64,000 bases of DNA, from positions 62,001-126,000 of the forward strand of contig CAZUQP010000022.1 of the NCBI GenBank assembly GCA_964622455.1. Direction: 5' to 3'. Origin of the DNA: CAZUQP01 sp964622455. GTDB taxonomy: Bacteria > Pseudomonadota > Gammaproteobacteria > DSM-16500. Below the pieces are notes generated by a model. That model was not told where the DNA came from, searched no databases, and was given only the letters and a program-made list of their open reading frames with translations. This document shows, piece by piece, positions 26,995 through 35,278 of the stretch (within the stretch, counting starts at the first letter, position 1; each line of letters opens with the position of its first letter). The position numbers and the translations under genes are program-made.

Positions 26995-27945
26995 TTATTT
27001 CATACTATCCAAATATTTTTCAGCATCTAACGCTGCCATGCAGCCGGAACCTGCAGATGTGACGGCTTGCCGATAAATAGGGTCTGCTACATCACCTGCG
27101 GCAAATACACCGGGAACACTGGTCATTGTTGCATTTCCCGTGGAACCGCTTTTTGTTTTAATATAACCATTTTCCATTTCTAATTGATCCGCAAAAATGC
27201 CGGTATTGGGCGTATGGCCAATGGCAATAAAAACACCGGATACATCAATCACTTTATTTTTACCGCTATTTTTATCTTGAATACGAATGCCAGTGACTCC
27301 CGTTCCATTACCCACAATTTCTTCTGTGATTGAATTCCATTCGATTGTCACTTTTTTTTCATTCACTTTTTTCATTAATTTGTCAGCAAGAATTTTTTCA
27401 GAACGAAATTTATCACGACGATGAATGACAGTCACGTGCGATGCAATATTGGATAAATACAGCGCTTCTTCAACGGCTGTATTGCCGCCGCCTACGACGG
27501 CTACTTTTTGATTGCGATAAAAAAAGCCATCGCAGGTTGCACATGCTGAAACTCCTTTTCCCATAAACGCTTTTTCTGATGGCATTCCTAAATATTTTGC
27601 GCTGGCGCCCGTTGCAATAATTAATGCATCGCAGGAATAGGTCGATTCACCTTTTAACAAAAAAGGAGATTTTTTAAGTTCGACTGATTGGATATGATCA
27701 TATAAAACAGTGGTATTGAAACGTTCCGCATGATGTTTCATTCGTTCCATTAAAGCGGGGCCTTGTAAGCCTTCGACATCCCCCGGCCAGTTATCCACAT
27801 CGGTTGTGGTAGTTAGTTGACCGCCCGGTTCTAATCCGGTAATGACGATAGGGTTTAAATTAGCACGTGCAGCATAAACAGCAGCAGTCCAGCCGGCTGG
27901 GCCCGAACCTAAAATAATTAAACGATGATGTTTAGGTGTTGTCAT
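26995..27945 (-). CDS. trxB: Thioredoxin reductase
   Basis: Transfers electrons from NADPH through FAD to thioredoxin. The FAD-binding GSGPAGWTAAVYAARA is near residue 13, the redox-active CATC at residues 135-138, the NADPH-binding GGGNTAVEEALYLSN follows, and FAAGDVADPIYRQ closes the FAD site. The 316 residues are normal. It is divergent from ftsK and leads a minus-strand group with the J-like gene and infA. Divergent ftsK with trxB and neighbouring lolA/rarA is a familiar gammaproteobacterial layout. Confidence 0.96.
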   Translation of the reverse strand: MTTPKHHRLIILGSGPAGWTAAVYAARANLNPIVITGLEPGGQLTTTTDVDNWPGDVEGLQGPALMERMKHHAERFNTTVLYDHIQSVELKKSPFLLKGESTYSCDALIIATGASAKYLGMPSEKAFMGKGVSACATCDGFFYRNQKVAVVGGGNTAVEEALYLSNIASHVTVIHRRDKFRSEKILADKLMKKVNEKKVTIEWNSITEEIVGNGTGVTGIRIQDKNSGKNKVIDVSGVFIAIGHTPNTGIFADQLEMENGYIKTKSGSTGNATMTSVPGVFAAGDVADPIYRQAVTSAGSGCMAALDAEKYLDSMK

Positions 27946-28048
27946 AATGATTTTCTCGTCATAATGTAGAGTGGTATAGTACGAAAAGTTATACTTGAGT
28001 TAAAGGGAAAATATGGATTACTGTCACTTTTGACACTTGGAGTTAACA

Positions 28049-30331
28049 TTGAAACAAGCATTACCCAAACAACCTTCCCGTAAACCATTGGCAATTCAGA
28101 TGAAGCATCGTCTGCGCGAAGGATTATTTATTTTATCTATCGCTATTGCTCTTTTTTTATTGATTTCATTTAGCACTTATCACGCCGCAGACCCAGGTTG
28201 GTCTAATACCGGCGGCAATCATAAAATTTTAAATTGGGGCGGTAAAGCAGGGGCTTTTTTTGCAGATATTTTTTTATCTTTATTCGGTTATATGGCGTAT
28301 ATACTTCCTTTTTTAGGCGTGGCGGCTGTATGGTTTAATATCCAAAATGATTTAGAAAAAAATTCTCTTTCATCGAAAGAAATGGTGCTTAAAGGGTTAG
28401 GTTTTGTTTTTATGTTATTAAGCGCATGCGGATTAATGGCGCTTTATTTACATCCTTCACCCATTTTATTACCCGCTGCATCCGGCGGTATTATCGGCGA
28501 TATGACAGCGCTTAGCTTGACTCACGTATTTAATACAGCAGGCAGCGCATTATTTTTAATGACTGCTCTTTTGTGCGGCATTACGTTGTGTTCAGGTTTT
28601 TCATGGTTGGGCTTGGTCGATGTAGTCGGTTTTTATACCATGCAAGGCATGAATGCGTTATTTGCGATGGCAAAGAGAGGAAATAAAAAAATAGAAACAA
28701 AGGAACCTGTTTTTGAAAAAAATATCCTTCCTATTAAATCTCGGGTTGAACCCAATGTGACAAATACCAATTTTCAAACTAAAGTCGTTGAGCGAGTACT
28801 ACCAGCTAAACCAAAACCCATCGATAAAAAAATAGAATCGAGTGTTTTCTTAAAACCCGGTCATTTGCCGCCTCTCACATTACTAAATCCCGCTTTACCA
28901 TCGGAAGGAAAAGCATTTTCTAATATGAATTTTGAAGAATTATCGCAATTGGTTGAGCAAAGACTCATGGATTTTGGTGTAGAAGTCAAAGTAGTGGCTG
29001 TGCACCCAGGCCCTATTATTACGCGGTTTGAATTAGAATTAGCGCCGGGTATTAAAGTCAGCAAAATTAGCGGGCTTGCCAAAGATATTGCGCGTTCTTT
29101 ATCAGCGATCAGCGTGCGAGTGGTAGAAGTGATTCCGGGTAAATCCGTCATTGGTCTTGAATTACCGAATGAACACCGCGAATTTGTTATGCTGCGGGAT
29201 ATTTTAGAATCAGAACGTTATACGCAATCAAGATCGCCAGTCAGTTTAGTGTTAGGCAAAGATATTGCAGGGTATCCGGTGGTGGTTGATCTTGCCAAAA
29301 TGCCGCATTTATTGGTGGCAGGGACCACGGGTTCAGGAAAATCAGTCAGCTTGAATGCAATGCTCTTGAGCATGTTATTTAAATCAACGCCTGAGCAATT
29401 ACGATTAATTTTAATTGATCCTAAAATGCTGGAGCTATCTATTTACGAAGGTATTCCGCATTTATTAACGCCGGTTATTACAGATATGAAAGATGCAGCC
29501 AATGCGTTGCGTTGGTGCGTGGCTGAAATGGATAGGCGTTATAAATTAATGTCATTATTGGGGGTGCGTAATTTAGCGGGCTATAATTTAAAAATAATGG
29601 AGGCGGCAAAACAAGGCAATCCTATTCCAGCGCCCTCTTGGCTGGCAGGGGATAGTACGGAACCTGTTCATTTGGAACCATTATCAACAATTGTGGTGGT
29701 TGCGGATGAATTGGCCGATATGATGATGGTCGTTGGAAAAAAAGTGGAAGATTTGATAACGCGCATTGCTCAAAAAGCACGTGCTGCAGGAATTCATTTA
29801 ATTTTAGCAACACAACGCCCTTCAGTGGATGTGATCACGGGTTTAATCAAAGCAAATATTCCAACGCGTATTGCTTTTCAAGTGTCTTCCCGCATTGATT
29901 CACGCACGATCTTAGATCAGCAAGGTGCAGAACAACTACTGGGTAACGGCGATATGCTGTATTTGCCGCCTGGAACGGGGTTACCTGTTCGTGTACATGG
30001 CGCATTTGTGGCGGATGATGAAGTGCATCGCGTCGTTGCTGCTTGGCAAACCTACGGCAAACCCAATTATTTAGCGAGTGTGACTGAAGAAGAGCCTGAT
30101 ACAGCTGCTTTTGATCAAGAGGGTGAAGCTGATCCTTTGTATGATGAAGCTTTGCGTATTGTGACAGAATCGCGCCGTGCATCTATTTCACTCGTGCAGC
30201 GGCGTTTAAAAATCGGCTATAACCGAGCAGCACGCATCATGGAAGATATGGAAGCAAGAGGCGTTGTGAGCACTATGGATGGAAGCGGTTCGCGTGAAGT
30301 GCTAGCGCCCCCGCCTGTTGGAATAGATTAA
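28049..30331 (+). CDS. ftsK: DNA translocase FtsK
   Basis: FtsK pumps chromosomal DNA at the septum and activates XerCD recombination at dif. About four N-terminal membrane segments (about residues 25-180) are followed by a short linker and the motor: Walker A VAGTTGSGKSVSLNAML and Walker B VVADELADMMM, then the gamma winged helix that reads KOPS (EALRIVTESRRASISLVQRR). At 760 residues the linker is much shorter than in E. coli. I chose TTG at 28049 because GGAG lies 6 bases before it; another TTG at 28037 overlaps that site. Confidence 0.95.
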   Translation: MKQALPKQPSRKPLAIQMKHRLREGLFILSIAIALFLLISFSTYHAADPGWSNTGGNHKILNWGGKAGAFFADIFLSLFGYMAYILPFLGVAAVWFNIQNDLEKNSLSSKEMVLKGLGFVFMLLSACGLMALYLHPSPILLPAASGGIIGDMTALSLTHVFNTAGSALFLMTALLCGITLCSGFSWLGLVDVVGFYTMQGMNALFAMAKRGNKKIETKEPVFEKNILPIKSRVEPNVTNTNFQTKVVERVLPAKPKPIDKKIESSVFLKPGHLPPLTLLNPALPSEGKAFSNMNFEELSQLVEQRLMDFGVEVKVVAVHPGPIITRFELELAPGIKVSKISGLAKDIARSLSAISVRVVEVIPGKSVIGLELPNEHREFVMLRDILESERYTQSRSPVSLVLGKDIAGYPVVVDLAKMPHLLVAGTTGSGKSVSLNAMLLSMLFKSTPEQLRLILIDPKMLELSIYEGIPHLLTPVITDMKDAANALRWCVAEMDRRYKLMSLLGVRNLAGYNLKIMEAAKQGNPIPAPSWLAGDSTEPVHLEPLSTIVVVADELADMMMVVGKKVEDLITRIAQKARAAGIHLILATQRPSVDVITGLIKANIPTRIAFQVSSRIDSRTILDQQGAEQLLGNGDMLYLPPGTGLPVRVHGAFVADDEVHRVVAAWQTYGKPNYLASVTEEEPDTAAFDQEGEADPLYDEALRIVTESRRASISLVQRRLKIGYNRAARIMEDMEARGVVSTMDGSGSREVLAPPPVGID

Positions 30332-30415
30332 TTTTTGATTCTCTTCTTGTTTCTTGGGATAAATCCTCTCGGCATCTATTATTCATTAAAAAGCGATACC
30401 AAATAGGGGAATCCC

Positions 30416-30448
30416 TTGACATATGGATATTGCTTTTGTATATACAAA
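30416..30448 (+). promoter_or_regulatory. Strong promoter with palindromic operator for the BrnT/BrnA-type pair
   Basis: A consensus TTGACA (30416-30421) is followed after exactly 17 bases by TATATA (30439-30444). A perfect 14-bp palindrome TTTGTATATACAAA (30435-30448) covers the -10. This is the layout expected for autorepression by a ribbon-helix-helix antitoxin. The predicted start near 30451 leaves a leader of only about 12 bases before the toxin ATG. Confidence 0.7.
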
Positions 30449-30462
30449 GGGCTACAATTAAA

Positions 30463-30756
30463 ATGTTCCAGTATGATTTAAGGATCAGCAAACGTATTGC
30501 TGAAAAATTACAACGAAAACATGGTGTTATGAAAGAAGAGGTTTGGGAGTGTTTTCTTAACCGTACCAAAGGGCTGCTTGAAGACACACGACTTGCCCAT
30601 CGATCAGAGCCGCCAACCCTCTGGTTTATCGCGGAAACAGATTATGGACGATTACTCAAAATAGTTTTTATTGAGCATATCGACGGAATCTATGAAATTA
30701 AAACGGCATATGAACCAAACGACACTGAGGTAAAAATTTATGAGAGACACGCATAA
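30463..30756 (+). CDS. BrnT-like toxin
   Basis: A 97-residue protein with features of the BrnT group of RelE-fold ribonuclease toxins: an early RKHGV motif, a central TLWFIAETDYGRLLKIVFI strand pair and a C-terminal YEIKTAYEPNDTEVKIYE. Close relatives are often mislabelled ADP-ribosyl-(dinitrogen reductase) hydrolase. The ATG at 30463 (MFQYDLRISKR) is favoured; an upstream in-frame start at 30430 lies before the predicted transcription start. It overlaps the antitoxin gene by 17 bases. RNase activity is expected from the family only. Confidence 0.75.
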   Translation: MFQYDLRISKRIAEKLQRKHGVMKEEVWECFLNRTKGLLEDTRLAHRSEPPTLWFIAETDYGRLLKIVFIEHIDGIYEIKTAYEPNDTEVKIYERHA

Positions 30757-31030
30757 AAAACATTCCGAGGAAGCTTGGGAAAATCACGAACTAGGTTCAA
30801 CAGAAGGTTTTGTACGTAAAGTTTCGTCTGAACGTGAAAAAGCGCTTGATAAAAAATTGGAATTACAAATTATATCTATCCGATTACAGAAAAGTTTAAT
30901 CGAGGATTTAAAAGATTTAGCAGGGGAAGACGGACTTGGCTATCAACCTTATATACGACAAGTATTAAGACAATATGTCCGTAATGAAAAAAGAAAACGT
31001 GAAAAACATTTGCGGATAATTGGTCGTTAG
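30740..31030 (+). CDS. BrnA-like ribbon-helix-helix antitoxin
   Basis: A 96-residue partner of the preceding toxin. The C-terminal half carries the RHH fold: strand ISIRL, then helix SLIEDLKDLAGEDG, then LGYQPYIRQVLRQYV, which closely follows the GYQxxI..vLr.Y pattern of BrnA antitoxins. The charged N-terminus is the probable toxin-binding part. The start overlaps the toxin stop, so synthesis is coupled. It is expected to bind the palindrome over the promoter at 30435. Its end is 19 bases from the converging ankyrin-type gene. Confidence 0.8.
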   Translation: MRDTHKKHSEEAWENHELGSTEGFVRKVSSEREKALDKKLELQIISIRLQKSLIEDLKDLAGEDGLGYQPYIRQVLRQYVRNEKRKREKHLRIIGR

Positions 31031-31049
31031 GCCAAGCTCCCATTTTTAG

Positions 31050-32735
31050 TTATTTCCTAAAATCCATTTGGGGCTCTCGTAGTTTTTTAGGATAAATTAT
31101 TTTCTCAGCATTTATTATTTCATCGATTTCTTTTTTAAAAGCAGGATATTGTTTTTTTATCTGACGAAGACTGCCAAGATAATTTTCTTGTAGTTCACTA
31201 AAAGGTGTTTTTGCTATGTTGTTTGTTTGGGTGGCAAAAAAGGCTATTCCTTTTTGAGCGAGTGTCTGAGCAAGCGTATCTTTTGGATAGTGAGGCAATT
31301 TTTGCATGCTTGAAATATTGTTAAACATTATCTCGCGCACATTTTTTAAGTCTTGCAATCTTGCTTTATAAAATTCAATTTGTTTTTTTATGTGTGTCTC
31401 GCTAAGAGAGTCAAATGATTGGTGCTTTTCTTCTTCTTTTTCTTCACTATTATCATATGGAGGCGGAGCAATTACTTCAACAGTTGATGGTTGAATGGGG
31501 ATTACAGGCGGTGCAACAGGTTCTGGCGGGTCTGGTTGTTTTCGTTCCTCATCAAAGTTTGGATTGACAGGGGGTTCTGGTGCATTGGGCGCAGTAGGTA
31601 GAGTTGTTGATATTTTTTCATTAACGTTTTGTATGGGTGATCTCTTTTGAAGTGTAGTTTCAAGTTTTGCTATTCCGTTAAGATAGTTGCCTCTGTTCTT
31701 GAGGGCCTCCAGAAGCCATGTACTCATCTCAAATGTTATTTTGTTTTTAGAATACAAGTAGCTCACTAAGTTAACAATTTCATTTAAAGGGAAACCTGAG
31801 TTTACCCCTTTATGCTCGTAAATATTTTTAAGCGCAAGTGCTTTGCATGGATAAAAAGAGAATGGGCAAAGTTCAGGTAAATTGGAGGTTGCTAACATTT
31901 GAATGATACTTTTTGATTTTTCTTCGTTAGGAGTGGTTATTGTACTTATAGCATAGTAGAGGAATATGTTAATAGGAGGATAATTTTTTTTCAAAAGGCT
32001 AAGAAGAAATTCTACAATATGCGCGTGTCTTTGTTCAATCGCGAAGTAGATACCCGTATATATATCCCATGTCGTAGCAACTGTTGGACAACGCTGCTTT
32101 GTTTCATATTCTTCATACCACTTTTTTAAAAAATATAAATTTCCACACCGAGATGCGATGTCTAGCGTATTGAGATCATCCTGATTTGCAAAGGCCACAG
32201 ATATGCTGCTTGGATCCATCTCCATTAGGTTGGTAATGAGTAAGCGGCATTTTTTTATTTCCTCGGGAGTCTTAGCATTTTTTTCAGGAGGCGTGTAGGG
32301 ATCATCATGAGGAGCAGATAGCGGGGTTGTTCCTTCCTCTTTGGAATCGCAATCCTCATTGTTGTCATAATAGGCTATAGCTAACATTAAAGCATTTTTT
32401 TTAGAGTGCCTGCCATCATAATGGCCAAGATTTAATGATTTTTTCACATCATTAGTGGCTTTTCCTTTTAACCAATCAATGATGTAAAATCCAGCTTGTC
32501 TTGTTTCTCGTGTTTCTCCACTGACAGCTAATTGCACGGCAAGCATATAGGGAGTCATTTTATTATCTTCTAGCTTGCTTATTGCCTTGCTTGGTGCGCG
32601 GGTCGTCAAATTAACAACCGCTTGGCATGCTAGGTTAAGGGCGTCTTGATTTCTATATAGATCTTTTATAGGGGTTTGAGAACAGATATCCTGAATTAAC
32701 TGAGTAAAGGATTTTATCTCACGGGAGCTTGCCAT
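31050..32735 (-). CDS. Ankyrin-type protein with proline-rich PTAP/PPPY linker; effector candidate
   Basis: This 561-residue protein has no signal peptide. Residues 50-260 contain divergent ankyrin-like units (for example KKNALMLAIAYYDNN, DDLNTLDIASRCGNLYFL, TGIYFAIEQRHAHIVEFLL). A proline-rich acidic linker (about 378-437) contains PTAP at 380-383 and PPPY at 424-427. A helical, probably coiled-coil C-terminus (about 440-560) ends in charged residues. The architecture is eukaryote-like and resembles Dot/Icm substrates of Legionella and Coxiella. A PmrA-like box lies 40-60 bases upstream. It sits with a toxin-antitoxin pair in an islet between ftsK and lolA. No enzymatic motif is visible; the effector role is inference. 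Confidence 0.7.
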   Translation of the reverse strand: MASSREIKSFTQLIQDICSQTPIKDLYRNQDALNLACQAVVNLTTRAPSKAISKLEDNKMTPYMLAVQLAVSGETRETRQAGFYIIDWLKGKATNDVKKSLNLGHYDGRHSKKNALMLAIAYYDNNEDCDSKEEGTTPLSAPHDDPYTPPEKNAKTPEEIKKCRLLITNLMEMDPSSISVAFANQDDLNTLDIASRCGNLYFLKKWYEEYETKQRCPTVATTWDIYTGIYFAIEQRHAHIVEFLLSLLKKNYPPINIFLYYAISTITTPNEEKSKSIIQMLATSNLPELCPFSFYPCKALALKNIYEHKGVNSGFPLNEIVNLVSYLYSKNKITFEMSTWLLEALKNRGNYLNGIAKLETTLQKRSPIQNVNEKISTTLPTAPNAPEPPVNPNFDEERKQPDPPEPVAPPVIPIQPSTVEVIAPPPYDNSEEKEEEKHQSFDSLSETHIKKQIEFYKARLQDLKNVREIMFNNISSMQKLPHYPKDTLAQTLAQKGIAFFATQTNNIAKTPFSELQENYLGSLRQIKKQYPAFKKEIDEIINAEKIIYPKKLREPQMDFRK

Positions 32736-32776
32736 CTCTGGAATCCTTAAAATTTTATGAAGATTCTAGCAGGAGG

Positions 32777-32795
32777 AGATTAAAATAGGCTTAAG
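32777..32795 (-). promoter_or_regulatory. PmrA-box-like direct repeat upstream of the ankyrin-type gene
   Basis: On the minus strand, CTTAAGCCTATTTTAATCT holds two TTAA cores 11 bases apart, as in the tandem cTTAATatT-N2-cTTAATatT box of PmrA. A TAGAAT hexamer follows about 10 bases after the second core and could be the -10, placing the box over the -35 region. The match to the full consensus is partial. Confidence 0.4.
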
Positions 32796-32827
32796 ATAGA
32801 AGGGCGGTGTAAAAGCAAGCTGTTTTT

Positions 32828-32836
32828 TGTTATACT
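32828..32836 (+). promoter_or_regulatory. Extended -10 promoter for lolA
   Basis: TGTTATACT (TG, one base, TATACT) lies 24 bases before the TTG start of lolA. No good -35 is present, as is common with extended -10 promoters. It gives lolA its own promoter, needed because an accessory islet separates it from ftsK. Confidence 0.5.
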
Positions 32837-32860
32837 TTTTTCGGCAGAAAGAGGTATTCA

Positions 32861-33496
32861 TTGCGTAGTGACATTGGGTTTTTTATATTTTTAATAGTGT
32901 ATTCGGCTTTAGCGCACGCAAGTGTTGCGAGTGATGAATTACTGAAATTATTGGATAATACGCACAGTATGCAAGCCGGTTTTATTCAAAAAGTTTCGGA
33001 TACCAAAGGCCGGGTGATCAACCAAACAGAAGGGCAAATGGCAATGCAGCGCCCGGGAAAATTTCGCTGGGATACGAAAAAACCGACTGCACAGCTGATT
33101 GTGACTGATGGTAAAAGGCTTTGGATTTATGATCCGGATTTAGAACAAGTGACTATACGTTTTTTGGAAACTGCAGCGGGTGAGACGCCTGCTTTGTTGT
33201 TAAGTAACACAAATACTACGCTTGAAAAAGATTTTCGTATCGAAGAAATCTCGAATCATTCCACAACACGTTGGTTTTTATTGCGCCCTCACGACCAAGG
33301 CAGTGTCTTTGCCTTAATCAAATTAGGTTTTGTCAATAATCAAATTAAAGAAATGCAGTTACAAGATCGTTTAGGCCACATGACCGCTATTCAATTTAAC
33401 CGTGTGAGTACTAATCAAAATGTATCACCCGCCTTGTTTGCTTTTAAAATACCTGCTCACGTAGATGTGATTGATGAAACCAGACGACTTCACTGA
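32861..33496 (+). CDS. lolA: Outer-membrane lipoprotein carrier protein
   Basis: Periplasmic chaperone that takes lipoproteins from the LolCDE complex to the outer membrane. An N-terminal signal peptide (FFIFLIVYSALAHASVA) precedes the LolA domain, with KGRVINQTEGQMAMQRPGKFRW and WIYDPDLEQVTIR as recognisable strands. The start is TTG at 32861 with AGAGG upstream. It has 211 residues, normal for the family. It overlaps rarA by 23 bases, the conserved lolA-rarA pairing. Confidence 0.93.
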   Translation: MRSDIGFFIFLIVYSALAHASVASDELLKLLDNTHSMQAGFIQKVSDTKGRVINQTEGQMAMQRPGKFRWDTKKPTAQLIVTDGKRLWIYDPDLEQVTIRFLETAAGETPALLLSNTNTTLEKDFRIEEISNHSTTRWFLLRPHDQGSVFALIKLGFVNNQIKEMQLQDRLGHMTAIQFNRVSTNQNVSPALFAFKIPAHVDVIDETRRLH

Positions 33497-34793
33497 ATTT
33501 GAACCGCTTGCAGCACGTATGCGTCCGCAAACCTTAGATCAATTTGCGGGTCAAAGCCATTTGCTGGCTGAAGGTAAACCTTTGCGTAAAACGATCCTGC
33601 AAGGAGTGCTGCATTCCATGATTTTTTGGGGGCCGCCTGGAACTGGAAAAACTACGCTTGCACAGTTGATGGCGCACCGAGTCAAAGCGCGTTTTCAAAA
33701 AATGTCTGCTGTTTTTTCAGGTGTTAAAGATATTCGTGCCGTGGTTGATGAAGCAAAAGAAGCGCGTGCAAAAGGGCAAACCACCATTTTATTTGTCGAT
33801 GAAGTGCATCGCTTTAATAAATCCCAGCAAGATGCTTTTTTGCCCTTTGTTGAAGAGGGTACGTTAGTTTTTATTGGTGCAACGACTGAAAATCCCTCGT
33901 TTGAATTAAATAATGCATTATTGTCACGTACCCGTGTCTATGTTTTAAAGCGTTTATCAGAAGATGAATTGCTGCAAGTAATTCAGCAGGCTTTAGAAGA
34001 TAAAGAGCGCGGCTTAGGCAATATCGCATTCGATTTTCCCATCGAATTACAAAAAATACTTGTTCAGGCAGCAGATGGTGACGCACGTCAAGCGCTTAAT
34101 TTATTAGAAGTGCTTTCTGATTTTGCATTTGATCAGAAAGATAATCGAATTGTTACGAGAGAATTATTAACAGAAGTGATTCAGCAAAATTTACGCCGAT
34201 TTGATAAAGGGGGTGAAGCGTTCTATGATCAAATTTCAGCATTACATAAAGCAGTGCGAGGTTCATCACCTGATGCCACACTGTATTGGTTTGCGAGAAT
34301 GCTGGATGGCGGTTGTGATCCGCTTTATATCGCAAGACGCGTCATTCGCATGGCGAGTGAAGATATTGGTAATGCAGATCCCCGCGGTTTAGAGATCGCC
34401 TTGAATGCCTGTAGCATCTATGAACGCCTAGGAAGTCCTGAGGGCGAATTAGCAATTGCGCAAGCCCTGGTTTATTTAGCTGTTGCTCCAAAAAGTAATG
34501 CAGTCTATACCGCTTTTCAGCAAGCGATGCGGGATGCAAAAGAGTGGGGGTCTTTGGACGTTCCGTTGCATTTACGTAATGCGCCTACAAAGTTGATGAA
34601 AAATTTGGGGTATGGAAAAGAGTATCGTTACGCACATCATGAACCCGATGCGTACGCAGCGGGCGAGACTTATTTTCCAGAAGAAATGCCAAAGCGAACT
34701 TATTATCGTCCGGTCTCTCGTGGGCTTGAATTAAAAATTGCTGAAAAATTAGCATTTTTGAGGCAAAAGGATAAACAAGATCATGATAAATAG
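33474..34793 (+). CDS. rarA: Replication-associated recombination protein RarA (MgsA)
   Basis: An AAA+ ATPase that acts at stalled replication forks. PLAARMRPQTLDQFAGQ is the family start; Walker A is GPPGTGKTTLA and Walker B is ILFVDEVHRFNKSQQD, with the arginine finger region NNALLSRTRVYVL. The C-terminal tetramerisation domain (from about residue 255) has GCDPLYIARRVIRMASEDIG. I chose ATG 33474; a TTG one codon earlier is possible. The start lies inside lolA in another frame. Confidence 0.95.
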   Translation: MKPDDFTEFEPLAARMRPQTLDQFAGQSHLLAEGKPLRKTILQGVLHSMIFWGPPGTGKTTLAQLMAHRVKARFQKMSAVFSGVKDIRAVVDEAKEARAKGQTTILFVDEVHRFNKSQQDAFLPFVEEGTLVFIGATTENPSFELNNALLSRTRVYVLKRLSEDELLQVIQQALEDKERGLGNIAFDFPIELQKILVQAADGDARQALNLLEVLSDFAFDQKDNRIVTRELLTEVIQQNLRRFDKGGEAFYDQISALHKAVRGSSPDATLYWFARMLDGGCDPLYIARRVIRMASEDIGNADPRGLEIALNACSIYERLGSPEGELAIAQALVYLAVAPKSNAVYTAFQQAMRDAKEWGSLDVPLHLRNAPTKLMKNLGYGKEYRYAHHEPDAYAAGETYFPEEMPKRTYYRPVSRGLELKIAEKLAFLRQKDKQDHDK

Positions 34794-34828
34794 AGTATAA
34801 TAATGCAATAAATTGAGTGAGGTGAATA

Positions 34829-35278
34829 ATGGCTGCAAAAAGAGGGCAGGAATACAACAAGGATTTTTATGCTTGGGCGATTCATAATGCGCAGTTATTG
34901 CGAGAAGGTAAACTGTCGGAGGTGGATATTGCACATGTTGCTGAGGAAATTGAAAGTATGGGAAAAAGTGAGCGACGGGAGTTGATTAATCGATTAGCTA
35001 TTTTAATGGCTCATCTATTAAAATGGGCATTTCAACCGAAGAGACAAGGAAATAGCTGGAAATATACTATTAAAGAACAGAGAATTAAATTGGATAAGTT
35101 GTTGGAGGAAAGTCCGAGCTTGAGACATGAATTAGAAGAAAAAATGGAAGAAGCCTATGAGCAGGCGGTAGTAATAGCACTGAGACAAACAGAATTAGAA
35201 GAAGATATTTTTCCTGAAACCTGCCCATTTTCATTTAAGCAAATATTAAATCAAACGTTTTTTCCTAAGACGATTTAA
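34829..35278 (+). CDS. DUF29 family protein
   Basis: A 149-residue helical protein of the DUF29 family, recognised from YNKDFYAWAIHNAQLLREGK, IAHVAEEIESMGKSERREL and LLKWAFQPKRQGNSW. The function of the family is unknown; members are common in cyanobacteria and in some proteobacteria, often in variable regions. GAGGTGA precedes the ATG. Its 3' end overlaps the converging pit gene by 14 bases. Confidence 0.85.
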   Translation: MAAKRGQEYNKDFYAWAIHNAQLLREGKLSEVDIAHVAEEIESMGKSERRELINRLAILMAHLLKWAFQPKRQGNSWKYTIKEQRIKLDKLLEESPSLRHELEEKMEEAYEQAVVIALRQTELEEDIFPETCPFSFKQILNQTFFPKTI

